Positions 43,311-50,677 of a DNA stretch of 64,000 nucleotides are shown piece by piece. The position numbers and the translations under genes were made by a program. This DNA is from Aeolococcus sp050734155 (GTDB lineage Bacteria; Chloroflexota; Dormibacteria; Aeolococcales; Aeolococcaceae). Under the pieces are notes generated by a model that searched no databases, had not been told where the DNA came from, and saw only the letters and a program-made list of their open reading frames with translations. The stretch is from NCBI GenBank assembly GCA_050734155.1, contig JBOHUD010000025.1, positions 1 through 64,000 of the forward strand, read 5' to 3'. Position 1 is the first letter of the stretch. Each line of letters starts with the position of its first letter.

Positions 43311-45602
43311 TCAGACGGCGACGATCGAGAGGTGCGAGGTGGTGAGCGGCAGCGGGGTCAGCGCGAGCTCAGCGGCGGTCGCCGGCCGGCTGATGAAGTA
43401 GCCCTGCCCGACGTCGCAGCCGACCCCGGCGAGGAGGGTGAGCGTGGGCGCGTCCTCGACCCCCTCGGCGACCACCCGGAGGCCGAGCGCATGGGCGAGC
43501 TCGATGGTGGCGCGCACCAGGGTGACGTCGCGGCCGGGGGCATCGCCGGCCAGGCCGGTGACGAAGGTGCGGTCGAGCTTCAGCTCGCTGACGGCGAGGC
43601 TGCCCAGGTAGGCGAGCGAGGTGAAGCCGGCGCCGAAGTCGTCGATGGACACCGAGGCGCCGAGGTCGCGCAGCTGGTTGGTCACCCTCCGGCAGGCCTC
43701 GAAGTCGCTGATGATGGTCGTCTCGGTGATCTCGACGGTGAGGGCTGGCCCCGGCAGACCGTGGCGCGCGAGCGCCGCGCGCAGCAGCTCGGTGAAGTCG
43801 ACGTCGAGGAGGTTGCTCACCGAGGCGTTGACCGCGATCGCGATGTCATGCCCCGCGGCACGCCAGCTGGCGCACTGAGCGAGTGCCTCGTCGACGACCC
43901 AGGCGGTGACGTCGCCCATGAGCCCGGCCTCCTCGGCGAGTGGCAGAAAGTCGAGCGGCGCGACCAGGCCGAGACGGGGGTTGTGCCAGCGCAGCAGCGC
44001 CTCCACTGCGGTCACCGCGCCGCTGCGCAGGTCGACCTGGGGCTGGTAGTGCAGCAGGAACTGGTTCTCCTGCACCGCGGTGCGCAGCTCCTCGACGAGG
44101 CGCAACCGGTTGCCGTCGTCGTCGATCTCCTTGCGGTAGATCTCGAACGACGAGGCCCGGAGCTTGGCGCGGTACATGGCGAGGTCGGCGCAGCGGAGCA
44201 GCGACGCGCCGTCGGTGGCGTCCTCGGGGGCGCTCGCGATGCCGATGCTCGCGCTGATGCGCACGCTCACGGCGTCGAGGGTGAAGGGCTCCTCGAGCTT
44301 GGCGATGAGCCGCTGCGCGACCGCGGTCGCGTACTCGACGTCCGCGTCCATGATGACCACAACCAGCTCGTCACCCCCCACACGGACCAGGGTGTCGGTG
44401 GTGCGCATCGAGCTGCTGAGCCGCGGGCCGAGCTGGCGGAGGAGCTCGTCGCCTGCAGAATGCCCGAACGAGTCGTTGATCTCCTTGAAGTGGTCGAGGT
44501 CGATGAACAGCAGCCCGAGGCCGCGGGATGGTCCGCCTGAGTCCGCGACCTCGGCGAAGAAGTCGTTGAGCATGTAGAACAGCTGGCGGCGGTTGCCGAG
44601 GCCGGTGAGGTCGTCGGTGACGGCCTGGCGGTGGCGCTTGCTGGTGAGCGTCCGGAGGTGCCCGACCGAGAGCCAGAGCCGCAGGCCCACGACCACCAGC
44701 GTTGCGGTGGCCAGACCGAGCGCCACCTCGCTGACCCGGTGCAGCGAGCCGAACAGGAGCACGACGAGGCCGGCCGAAGCACCGAGCGACGGCAGCAGCA
44801 ACCCCGGCGGCTTGGACGGAACCCCGGGTGCATTGCGGCGCACGGGCAGCCAGAGCGACAGCGATATCAGCATGATCGAGGTCGGCCAGGCGGCAGCGTC
44901 GAAGATGCTACCCAACACCCCGAGCGAGTTGTGCAAGAGGTTGGCGGTGTCGCCGCCGGCGTTGATCGCACAGGCGCATGCCAGCAGCACCCACTGGGCG
45001 CTGCGCCGGCTGGGCAGCACTGCGCTGACGCCCACGACCAGGGCGAGGAGGAGGAGGTCGCCGATGGGGTACGCCAGGTTGGTCGCCACCGCCGCCGCGT
45101 CGGCCCCGCTCGAACGCTCGAGGGTGCTGAAGGCGAAGCAGGCGCAGACGGCCGCTGCACCCAACCCGGCGACGATCCCGTCGAGCCACATCGCCGAGGT
45201 GGCGTTGCGCACCTGGCGGCGCAGCAGGATCAGCACCCCGACGTACACCAGCGGATAGAAGGTGATGTAGAAGAGGTCGGCGGCGGATGGCGACGGCGGG
45301 GTGGCACCGCCGGAGGACTCGAGGGTGAGGAGGATGTCACCGACCCCCCAGCACATGGTCCCGATTCCAAGGGCGACCGGCACCGCCCGCCGGCCCGGGC
45401 TGCCCGCGGCCCGGAGGAAGCAGAGAACGCTGCCGATCAGCTCGAAGACTGCGACCAGCCACCCGTCCACCACCAGCGACGACGGCCCGCGGCGGGCGAC
45501 CAGTGAGGCCAGGTAGGCGGCGAGGATCCCTCCGAGCGTGCCGTAGACGGCCCAGAGAGGCCTGACCCGCGTTGGCGTGCCCCTGGTGGCGGCGGCGATC
45601 AC
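43311..45602 (-). CDS. Membrane GGDEF-EAL cyclic-di-GMP protein
   Basis: A 763-aa protein. The N-terminal 310 residues hold eight to ten hydrophobic segments. The GGDEF domain (about 325-495) has the active loop VRVGGDELVVVI (409-413) and substrate motif DLTGLGNRRQLF. The EAL domain (about 500-750) has VEALLRWH (534-541), the DDFGAGFTSLAYL loop and the LKLDRTFV motif, so both domains look active. It could make and degrade c-di-GMP from the membrane. GTG start at 45602. It lies just outside the island's left att fragment. Confidence 0.92.
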   Translation of the reverse strand: MIAAATRGTPTRVRPLWAVYGTLGGILAAYLASLVARRGPSSLVVDGWLVAVFELIGSVLCFLRAAGSPGRRAVPVALGIGTMCWGVGDILLTLESSGGATPPSPSAADLFYITFYPLVYVGVLILLRRQVRNATSAMWLDGIVAGLGAAAVCACFAFSTLERSSGADAAAVATNLAYPIGDLLLLALVVGVSAVLPSRRSAQWVLLACACAINAGGDTANLLHNSLGVLGSIFDAAAWPTSIMLISLSLWLPVRRNAPGVPSKPPGLLLPSLGASAGLVVLLFGSLHRVSEVALGLATATLVVVGLRLWLSVGHLRTLTSKRHRQAVTDDLTGLGNRRQLFYMLNDFFAEVADSGGPSRGLGLLFIDLDHFKEINDSFGHSAGDELLRQLGPRLSSSMRTTDTLVRVGGDELVVVIMDADVEYATAVAQRLIAKLEEPFTLDAVSVRISASIGIASAPEDATDGASLLRCADLAMYRAKLRASSFEIYRKEIDDDGNRLRLVEELRTAVQENQFLLHYQPQVDLRSGAVTAVEALLRWHNPRLGLVAPLDFLPLAEEAGLMGDVTAWVVDEALAQCASWRAAGHDIAIAVNASVSNLLDVDFTELLRAALARHGLPGPALTVEITETTIISDFEACRRVTNQLRDLGASVSIDDFGAGFTSLAYLGSLAVSELKLDRTFVTGLAGDAPGRDVTLVRATIELAHALGLRVVAEGVEDAPTLTLLAGVGCDVGQGYFISRPATAAELALTPLPLTTSHLSIVAV

Positions 45603-45736
45603 CCCCGAAGCCTAGGCAGGTGGTGCCGCGTCCCCGTGACGAGTTCAGGACGAGTTGGACAAGAAACGCCGACGCGGTGAGGGCGGAGCCGGCCGGCACG
45701 GTCCCGGGCTGCAGGGGTTGGTTGGCGACCACACCC

Positions 45737-45795
45737 TTGGCGGAGGGAGAGGGATTCGAACCCCCGGGCCCTTGGCGGGGCCTGCGGTTTTCAAG
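45737..45795 (-). repeat. attL: displaced 3' half of tRNA-Ser
   Basis: The minus strand reads from the anticodon loop (CTTGAAAAC) through variable arm, T arm (GGGGGTTCGAATCCC), acceptor 3' strand, discriminator G and CCA. The 5' half of a tRNA is absent: the sequence before CTTGAAA cannot pair as an anticodon stem. This is the host's original 3' end pushed aside by integration. Confidence 0.85.
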
Positions 45796-46265
45796 CCTGA
45801 ATCGGAGGTGTCGCGCGGTGCCGACGAGGGTTGCTGTGAACTCGGTTCCAGGAGCCGTGTGCTGGTGCGTGACGGTCCGTGACGCCCTATGTCGCGCTCA
45901 ACTGGGGTGAAAAGTGGGGTGAGAAATCGGAGCGGTCATGACTTGCGGGCACAGCGATTTCTTTGGGGTGTACGCGCTGGTCGGGCTGCGCGCGTCCTCT
46001 CAGGCTGGCTCCCACGCGGCGAGCACTGCCTTGTCATCGAGCACCAGATCCGCTCGCACCCCAGCTCGGACGCCAGTGGGTGCAACGGCCACCAGAGCTG
46101 CTGGCCGGCCCAGAGCCACCCCGGTCGGCGCGACGCACCGCGAGGATGTGCCTTCGACTGAGTACTCCCGGACCTTCCGCGTATGGTGCAGCTCAGGCGG
46201 CGAACCCCTCGAGCCCCAGCGCTCCGGGCTTCGATGGAACGGATTCCCCGGCCTCGCGCCGATAC
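45796..46265. other. Island left margin without a recognisable gene
   Basis: This 470-base stretch follows the att fragment, where an integrase would often lie. Both strands were read. Several short open frames exist but none shows integrase catalytic residues (R...H-x-x-R...Y) or another family pattern. A degenerate gene cannot be excluded. Confidence 0.4.
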
Positions 46266-47528
46266 ATGAGCATGATGAACACCCAACCCCCCGACAGCAG
46301 CCCCGCCGAGTGCGATTCCGACACGATCATGGCTGACGACACCGCGGCCTTCCGGCGCGAGCACCTCTTCGCGAGCGGTTCGGACCTCGACGCCGACCAG
46401 TATCCCCGCTTGTGGAATGCGTCGACCGGGATCTTCTACCGCGCCGTCGTCCGGCCCGAAACTCCCGCACCGCTCGAGTACGTGTCCCTGCCTATTCCCC
46501 AGGGGCGCCGGCTCGCCCTGGAGACCATGGTTGCCATCGCGCAGTGGAACGGGCTCTGGGAGGCGGCGCAGTACCGCCGGCGCATGGCGCCGTCCGATCC
46601 GATGCCGGCCGCGATGTATGCGATTGCTGACCGCGGCGATCACAACGTCGCATTCATCCCGCGCACCGCCTCGCGGTACCACGAGTACACCCCCCTATAC
46701 CACCTCACCCCGCAGCGGGTCCTGGAGCAGCACGCGCTGCCACTGCTTCGCTGCGGGCAGTGGCCGTACCTGGCCGCCGGCGCGGACATCGACGACTTCG
46801 TGCCCGCCGACCTCGAAGTCCGGCTGAGTCGGGCTTGGGCAGCGGTTGTGTGGGCTCACCTGATGCCGAGGTCGTCGCTCGGCGCGTTCACCAGCGACGA
46901 TCCTGTTCGCATCCTGGCCCACGACCTGGACAGCTGGGTGCCGGCGGTCACCTCGGTGATGCAGGAGATTCTGCGTGGGTTCCCGCTCGTCGCCAGCGAT
47001 GTTCAGCCGTTCCGCCCACGCCTCGAGGACGGCACCATCCTCCGGGACGCCGTGTCCGGGCCACCCCGGATGGGTGGGGACCTGTGGCGCGGCGAAGACG
47101 AGGCGGCGAAGGTCGTCGCCTGGACCGTTGATGAGGCCGACCGCGACGGTCACCTTCGTGCGGTGCTTGATGCAGTGCGCAGCAACAGGGTCCACGACGA
47201 CTTCTCAGCGAAGTGGTCGCGGGACCGCGAGGATTTCGACCGCAAGCTCAACCACAAGCGTGCCCGGGTGAGCGTCCGCTTCGTCGAGCTGCCCGAGAGC
47301 ACCCCGGTGCAGAGCCCGATGGCTGAGGTCGAGGACAACATGGTCTTTGCCAACTTCCTGGCGCTGCTCAACAAGAGAGATCGCCAGGTGGTCGTCCTGC
47401 TACGTAAAGGGGTCACCAACCTCGGCGATGTCGCATCTCTACTGGGATACGCAAACCACAGCGCGGTGTCGAAGCGCCTCGCTCGTATTCGCCGGGCGGC
47501 CGCCACCTACTTCGACGGGAGGGATTAG
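46266..47528 (+). CDS. Unknown protein with sigma-region-4-like C-terminal helix-turn-helix
   Basis: A 420-aa product starting MSMMNTQ at 46266. The last 60 residues, NFLALLNKRDRQVVVLLRKG then VASLLGYANHSAVSKRLARI, have the spacing of a sigma-70 region 4 helix-turn-helix. The preceding 340 residues are Trp- and Arg-rich with no recognised family. There is no membrane segment. The SIR2-like gene begins 98 bases downstream on the same strand, so the two probably act together: a DNA-binding regulator or sensor plus an effector. It could equally be an autonomous regulator of the island. Confidence 0.6.
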   Translation: MSMMNTQPPDSSPAECDSDTIMADDTAAFRREHLFASGSDLDADQYPRLWNASTGIFYRAVVRPETPAPLEYVSLPIPQGRRLALETMVAIAQWNGLWEAAQYRRRMAPSDPMPAAMYAIADRGDHNVAFIPRTASRYHEYTPLYHLTPQRVLEQHALPLLRCGQWPYLAAGADIDDFVPADLEVRLSRAWAAVVWAHLMPRSSLGAFTSDDPVRILAHDLDSWVPAVTSVMQEILRGFPLVASDVQPFRPRLEDGTILRDAVSGPPRMGGDLWRGEDEAAKVVAWTVDEADRDGHLRAVLDAVRSNRVHDDFSAKWSRDREDFDRKLNHKRARVSVRFVELPESTPVQSPMAEVEDNMVFANFLALLNKRDRQVVVLLRKGVTNLGDVASLLGYANHSAVSKRLARIRRAAATYFDGRD

Positions 47529-47626
47529 TTTACCGCCCGCGGAGTTGCGTTCTCAGGCGACTGGGCCGCCTTGCACACTCGTGCGGTGTCATGGGCGGCC
47601 ACCGTCCACACTAAAGAGGGGGCACG

Positions 47627-48688
47627 ATGGCAGTCGGTTTGGACCAGCGTTTTGAGCAGGCCACACCCGACCTGCAGGAATGGGAGAACCTTCGCCGAGA
47701 GCACCACTGGAGCGGATTGCTGGTCGGCAACGGTGCCTCGCGGGCTGTCTGGAACGAGTTCGCTTATGCGTCGCTCTACGCGACTGCTCGTGATCTCGCC
47801 GAGGGTGGACTCAGCACAGCCGACCGAGAACTTTTCGCTCGACTAGACACGCGCAATTTCGAGTCCGTGCTCTCTGCCCTGCGCACGACATCCCTTGTCA
47901 ACGAGGCATTGAACCTACCGACTGAGGTGATCAGGGAACGGTACATGAGCATCCGCCGAGCCTTGGCGAATGCCGTGCGCACCGTGCACATCCCATGGCC
48001 GCGCGTGCGGGACGCATCATTGCAGGTAATTCGGACGACCCTACTCTCATACGAATGGGTGTTCTCAACCAACTACGACCTGCTGCTCTATTGGGCAGTC
48101 ATGTCCGGACTCCCTGACCCTCCTGACATCAAAGATTTCTTCTGGCGCCGATGTGCTGATGGTGAGGACCAGCCGTGGCTCTGCTTCGTGCCTTCGGACG
48201 TGGAGGTGTCCGGCATGGTCACCAAAGTAGTGTATTTGCACGGTGGGCTTCACCTCTATGAGCTCTCGCCCTCACAGGCCGCGAAGCGGGTCGCTGGGGC
48301 GCGGAATCTGCTCGACGTCTTCTATGAACTCGCCGAAGACCACACTGCTGCGATCCCATTATTCGTCGCCGAAGGGCACGCGATCGACAAGATGAAGGCG
48401 ATAGGGGAGTCACCATATCTCTCGTTTGCCTATGACCGCCTCGTGGCGCACCGGCAACCCCTCGTCATCTTTGGTCACAGCCTGGGCTCGAATGACCAAC
48501 ATATCGTGGATGCGGTCGACGGGCATCACCACCTTGCCATTTCCATTCGACGGATGGATGAGGACCGCATCCGTAGCGAGAAAGCCAGGTATATGCAGAT
48601 GTTTCCCGGCGCGAACATTGCCTTCTTCGATGCAGCGAGCCACCCGCTTGGATCACCAGCTGTGAATATGTCCGGTACCGCAGCCTGA
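47627..48688 (+). CDS. DUF4917 family protein (SIR2-like)
   Basis: A 353-aa protein. LLVGNGASRAVWNEFAYASL (near 31-50), the central FSTNYDLLLYWAVMSG, KVVYLHGGLHLYE, PLFVAEG and LVIFGHSLGSNDQHI match the DUF4917 family. The GNGAS, TNYD and LHG elements are those of the SIR2 fold, in which the His of LHG would be the catalytic base. SIR2-like proteins in defence islands commonly degrade NAD+ during phage infection. That activity is not shown for DUF4917 and is an inference. ATG at 47627 has AGAGGGGG just upstream. Base composition is visibly less GC-rich than the flanking chromosome. Confidence 0.8.
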   Translation: MAVGLDQRFEQATPDLQEWENLRREHHWSGLLVGNGASRAVWNEFAYASLYATARDLAEGGLSTADRELFARLDTRNFESVLSALRTTSLVNEALNLPTEVIRERYMSIRRALANAVRTVHIPWPRVRDASLQVIRTTLLSYEWVFSTNYDLLLYWAVMSGLPDPPDIKDFFWRRCADGEDQPWLCFVPSDVEVSGMVTKVVYLHGGLHLYELSPSQAAKRVAGARNLLDVFYELAEDHTAAIPLFVAEGHAIDKMKAIGESPYLSFAYDRLVAHRQPLVIFGHSLGSNDQHIVDAVDGHHHLAISIRRMDEDRIRSEKARYMQMFPGANIAFFDAASHPLGSPAVNMSGTAA

Positions 48689-48799
48689 TCCGCGGACGAA
48701 GGGCTGGTGGGCGAAGGGCCGCGCCCAGACGCGGTGGCGCTGCGTCACCGTCCGTTCGGCCGCGCAACCTCTGACACTGAGGGCGACAGCGAACCTCGC

Positions 48800-49804
48800 T
48801 CAAGCCAACTCACGCTGCATCGCAAAGAGGTACGAATAGGGCGTCATTGCTTTCCGCGGTAAGGTGGCCATGCCGGCAGCCGCAGCCCCGCCGCTCAGGA
48901 CGCCGACGAGCAGGTCGCCCGTGACCGCCGTCACCACTCCACCGGCAATTCCGAGGGCAATGCTCCCGATGCTTGTGAGGCGTCGCATCGGTTCGCCTCG
49001 AAGGGCGTCCGCTGCGTCGCGGAGCTCCTGTCGACGATCGTTCAGGATCTGGCCGCATTCTTCCTGCGGTCTTGTCGACAGTTCGCCCACGACTTCGCGC
49101 AGGCGGCGCGCGTACCGGCGGTATTCCTCGCCATGCGCTGCCCGGAAGCCCAATACCTCGTCGAGTGGCACGGCGTCGAGGTCTGGGCCCACGACCTCCA
49201 GGTCGAATGTCACCACATGTGCGGCACCGGCCCGCGGAGTCGGCGCGCTCAGCAGCTCGACCAAGGCCGCCTGAACCCGCGGGCGATCTGTGGCTGGCGA
49301 GAGCTCGATGCCGATGCCTGGGCCAGCTTCGCGAAGGATCTGAGCCAGTAGCACCAGGTACAGGCTCCGGATCATCGGGTGCATTGGGATGGAGGCTCCG
49401 TCGGCTGACGGCTTCGCGAGCCCACGCTTCTCAAGCTCTTCGAACACCATCCGGGCGAGCTCCGGGTCGCCAAGGCCGCCCATGCGTGACCATGAAAGCT
49501 CCTCGAACCGTCCCCCTGCGGGGAGGTTATCGATCGCGCCACTCGCGATGATGTCGACCATCGCGCTGGCGAGCTTCTCGCTGGCCGCCTCGCCAACCAT
49601 GGTCTCCGGCGAGAGGATGCGGAGCACGCCAGCGTCGAGGAGCGGCTCGGCGACCGCCGGATCGAGCGCCAGGGGACGGTCCCGCATGTAGTCGGGAACG
49701 AGTAGTGCGATCTGGTCGAAGAACAGGGCCAGACTCTTGACCCAGCTGGCGTCGTGCCAGATCACGCCGGGGTAGTAGAAGGCCGCCTCGGTCAACTCCG
49801 CCAT
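48800..49804 (-). CDS. DUF6236-like protein
   Basis: A 334-aa protein. The N-terminus EAAFYYPGVIWHDASWVKSL and following LFFDQIALLVPDYM resemble the YYP...W.K...L.WD.I..LVP pattern of DUF6236 proteins. The C-terminus has a hydrophobic Gly/Ala-rich stretch (GIAGGVVTAVTGDLLVGVLSGG, about 285-310) that may insert in a membrane. Function unknown. It converges on the DUF4917 gene and is downstream of the HEPN gene across an AT-richer 146-base gap that may hold its own promoter. Confidence 0.6.
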   Translation of the reverse strand: MAELTEAAFYYPGVIWHDASWVKSLALFFDQIALLVPDYMRDRPLALDPAVAEPLLDAGVLRILSPETMVGEAASEKLASAMVDIIASGAIDNLPAGGRFEELSWSRMGGLGDPELARMVFEELEKRGLAKPSADGASIPMHPMIRSLYLVLLAQILREAGPGIGIELSPATDRPRVQAALVELLSAPTPRAGAAHVVTFDLEVVGPDLDAVPLDEVLGFRAAHGEEYRRYARRLREVVGELSTRPQEECGQILNDRRQELRDAADALRGEPMRRLTSIGSIALGIAGGVVTAVTGDLLVGVLSGGAAAAGMATLPRKAMTPYSYLFAMQRELA

Positions 49805-49950
49805 GGACCTGATGATGGCACCGCGCCCCGGATGTATGGCGGAGGTTGCTGGGGTGGCGATAATCGCGTCCGTCCGCCGGCTTGCCGTTAGCGTGGAGGC
49901 CTTAAGCTCAAGATTAATCCCTCATAGATCTAAAAATCGTCGGCGTCTTG

Positions 49951-50346
49951 CTAGACGCGCGCCCTCATCGCCGCAATGACGCGGTCGGCGATGGCGAGGG
50001 CCTCATCGGCTTCGGTCATGGTGGGTTCAACGCTAGGGCCGGGATATCGATGCCGCCACGAGTAATCACTCAATGGCGCGGCCTGCCGCATCAGAGGCTC
50101 GAATGCCGGCTCGATCCCTGCACACAGCGATCCGAGAAGACTGAGGTCATGCGTCTTCGGGAACTGTTGGTCGTGCAGCACGAGGAGCGCCTTCATCGCC
50201 TTCTCGCATGCCTGTTGGGCATGGAATAGAGCATCGTCGATCAGCGGGGGGTCGGCCGAGAGATCGTGGCGCCCAGCTCGCAAGTCTGTCGCAGCGTGGC
50301 TGATCCAGTCGCGAGCCTCTGCCAGTCGCGCGGCGTCATGCGGCAT
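49951..50346 (-). CDS. HEPN domain protein
   Basis: A 131-aa all-helical protein. The core ALFHAQQACEKAMKALLVL, then FPKTHDLSLL and the C-terminal SWRHRYPGP match the HEPN (PF05168) family that pairs with MNT nucleotidyltransferases. The RNase motif R-x4-6-H of toxic HEPN proteins is not obvious, so it may be a substrate-binding subunit and not an active RNase. ATG at 50346 overlaps the MNT gene by 11 bases. It is the last gene of the restriction-modification operon. Confidence 0.85.
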   Translation of the reverse strand: MPHDAARLAEARDWISHAATDLRAGRHDLSADPPLIDDALFHAQQACEKAMKALLVLHDQQFPKTHDLSLLGSLCAGIEPAFEPLMRQAAPLSDYSWRHRYPGPSVEPTMTEADEALAIADRVIAAMRARV

Positions 50347-50677
50347 AGAGCAGCTTTCCCTCACGGAGCACCGTCCCGGGCAGTGCGCTTTTCAAATGAG
50401 CGCGTGCCTCGAACCAACTACGAGGTACCACGACCGCGTCCACTGCAGCGCCGCTTCCGAAGAGGACCGAGTAGGCGAGGCGTCCGTCCTGTCGATCGTT
50501 CGGGTAGTCGTCGGGAACCACGAGGAGTACGTCGTAGTCGCTCTCGGCGGTGGCGTCTCCACGAGCACGGGAGCCGAACAGGTACAGGCGCTCGGGTCGA
50601 TACGCCTCCACAAGGCGTCGAACGACCTCGCGCAGCACAGGATCGCCTGTTTCGGGGGAGCGCGCGAGGCTCGTCAT
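50336..50677 (-). CDS. MNT-type nucleotidyltransferase
   Basis: A 113-aa minimal nucleotidyltransferase of the DNA polymerase beta superfamily. The signature LYLFGSRARGDATAESDYDVLLVV (about 31-54) has the GS motif and both metal-binding Asp residues. In known MntA-HepT pairs this protein AMPylates the HEPN partner to neutralise it. ATG at 50677 overlaps the methyltransferase stop by 4 bases, and its own stop lies inside the HEPN start, so all three are translationally coupled. Confidence 0.88.
   Translation of the reverse strand: MTSLARSPETGDPVLREVVRRLVEAYRPERLYLFGSRARGDATAESDYDVLLVVPDDYPNDRQDGRLAYSVLFGSGAAVDAVVVPRSWFEARAHLKSALPGTVLREGKLLYAA

Noticed and set aside
45737..45795. Second functional tRNA-Ser gene
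   Set aside because: Only the 3' half is present; no acceptor 5' strand, D arm or anticodon 5' stem can be formed from the adjacent sequence.
45796..46265. Integrase remnant next to attL
   Set aside because: No frame on either strand shows recombinase motifs; I could not support even a fragment.
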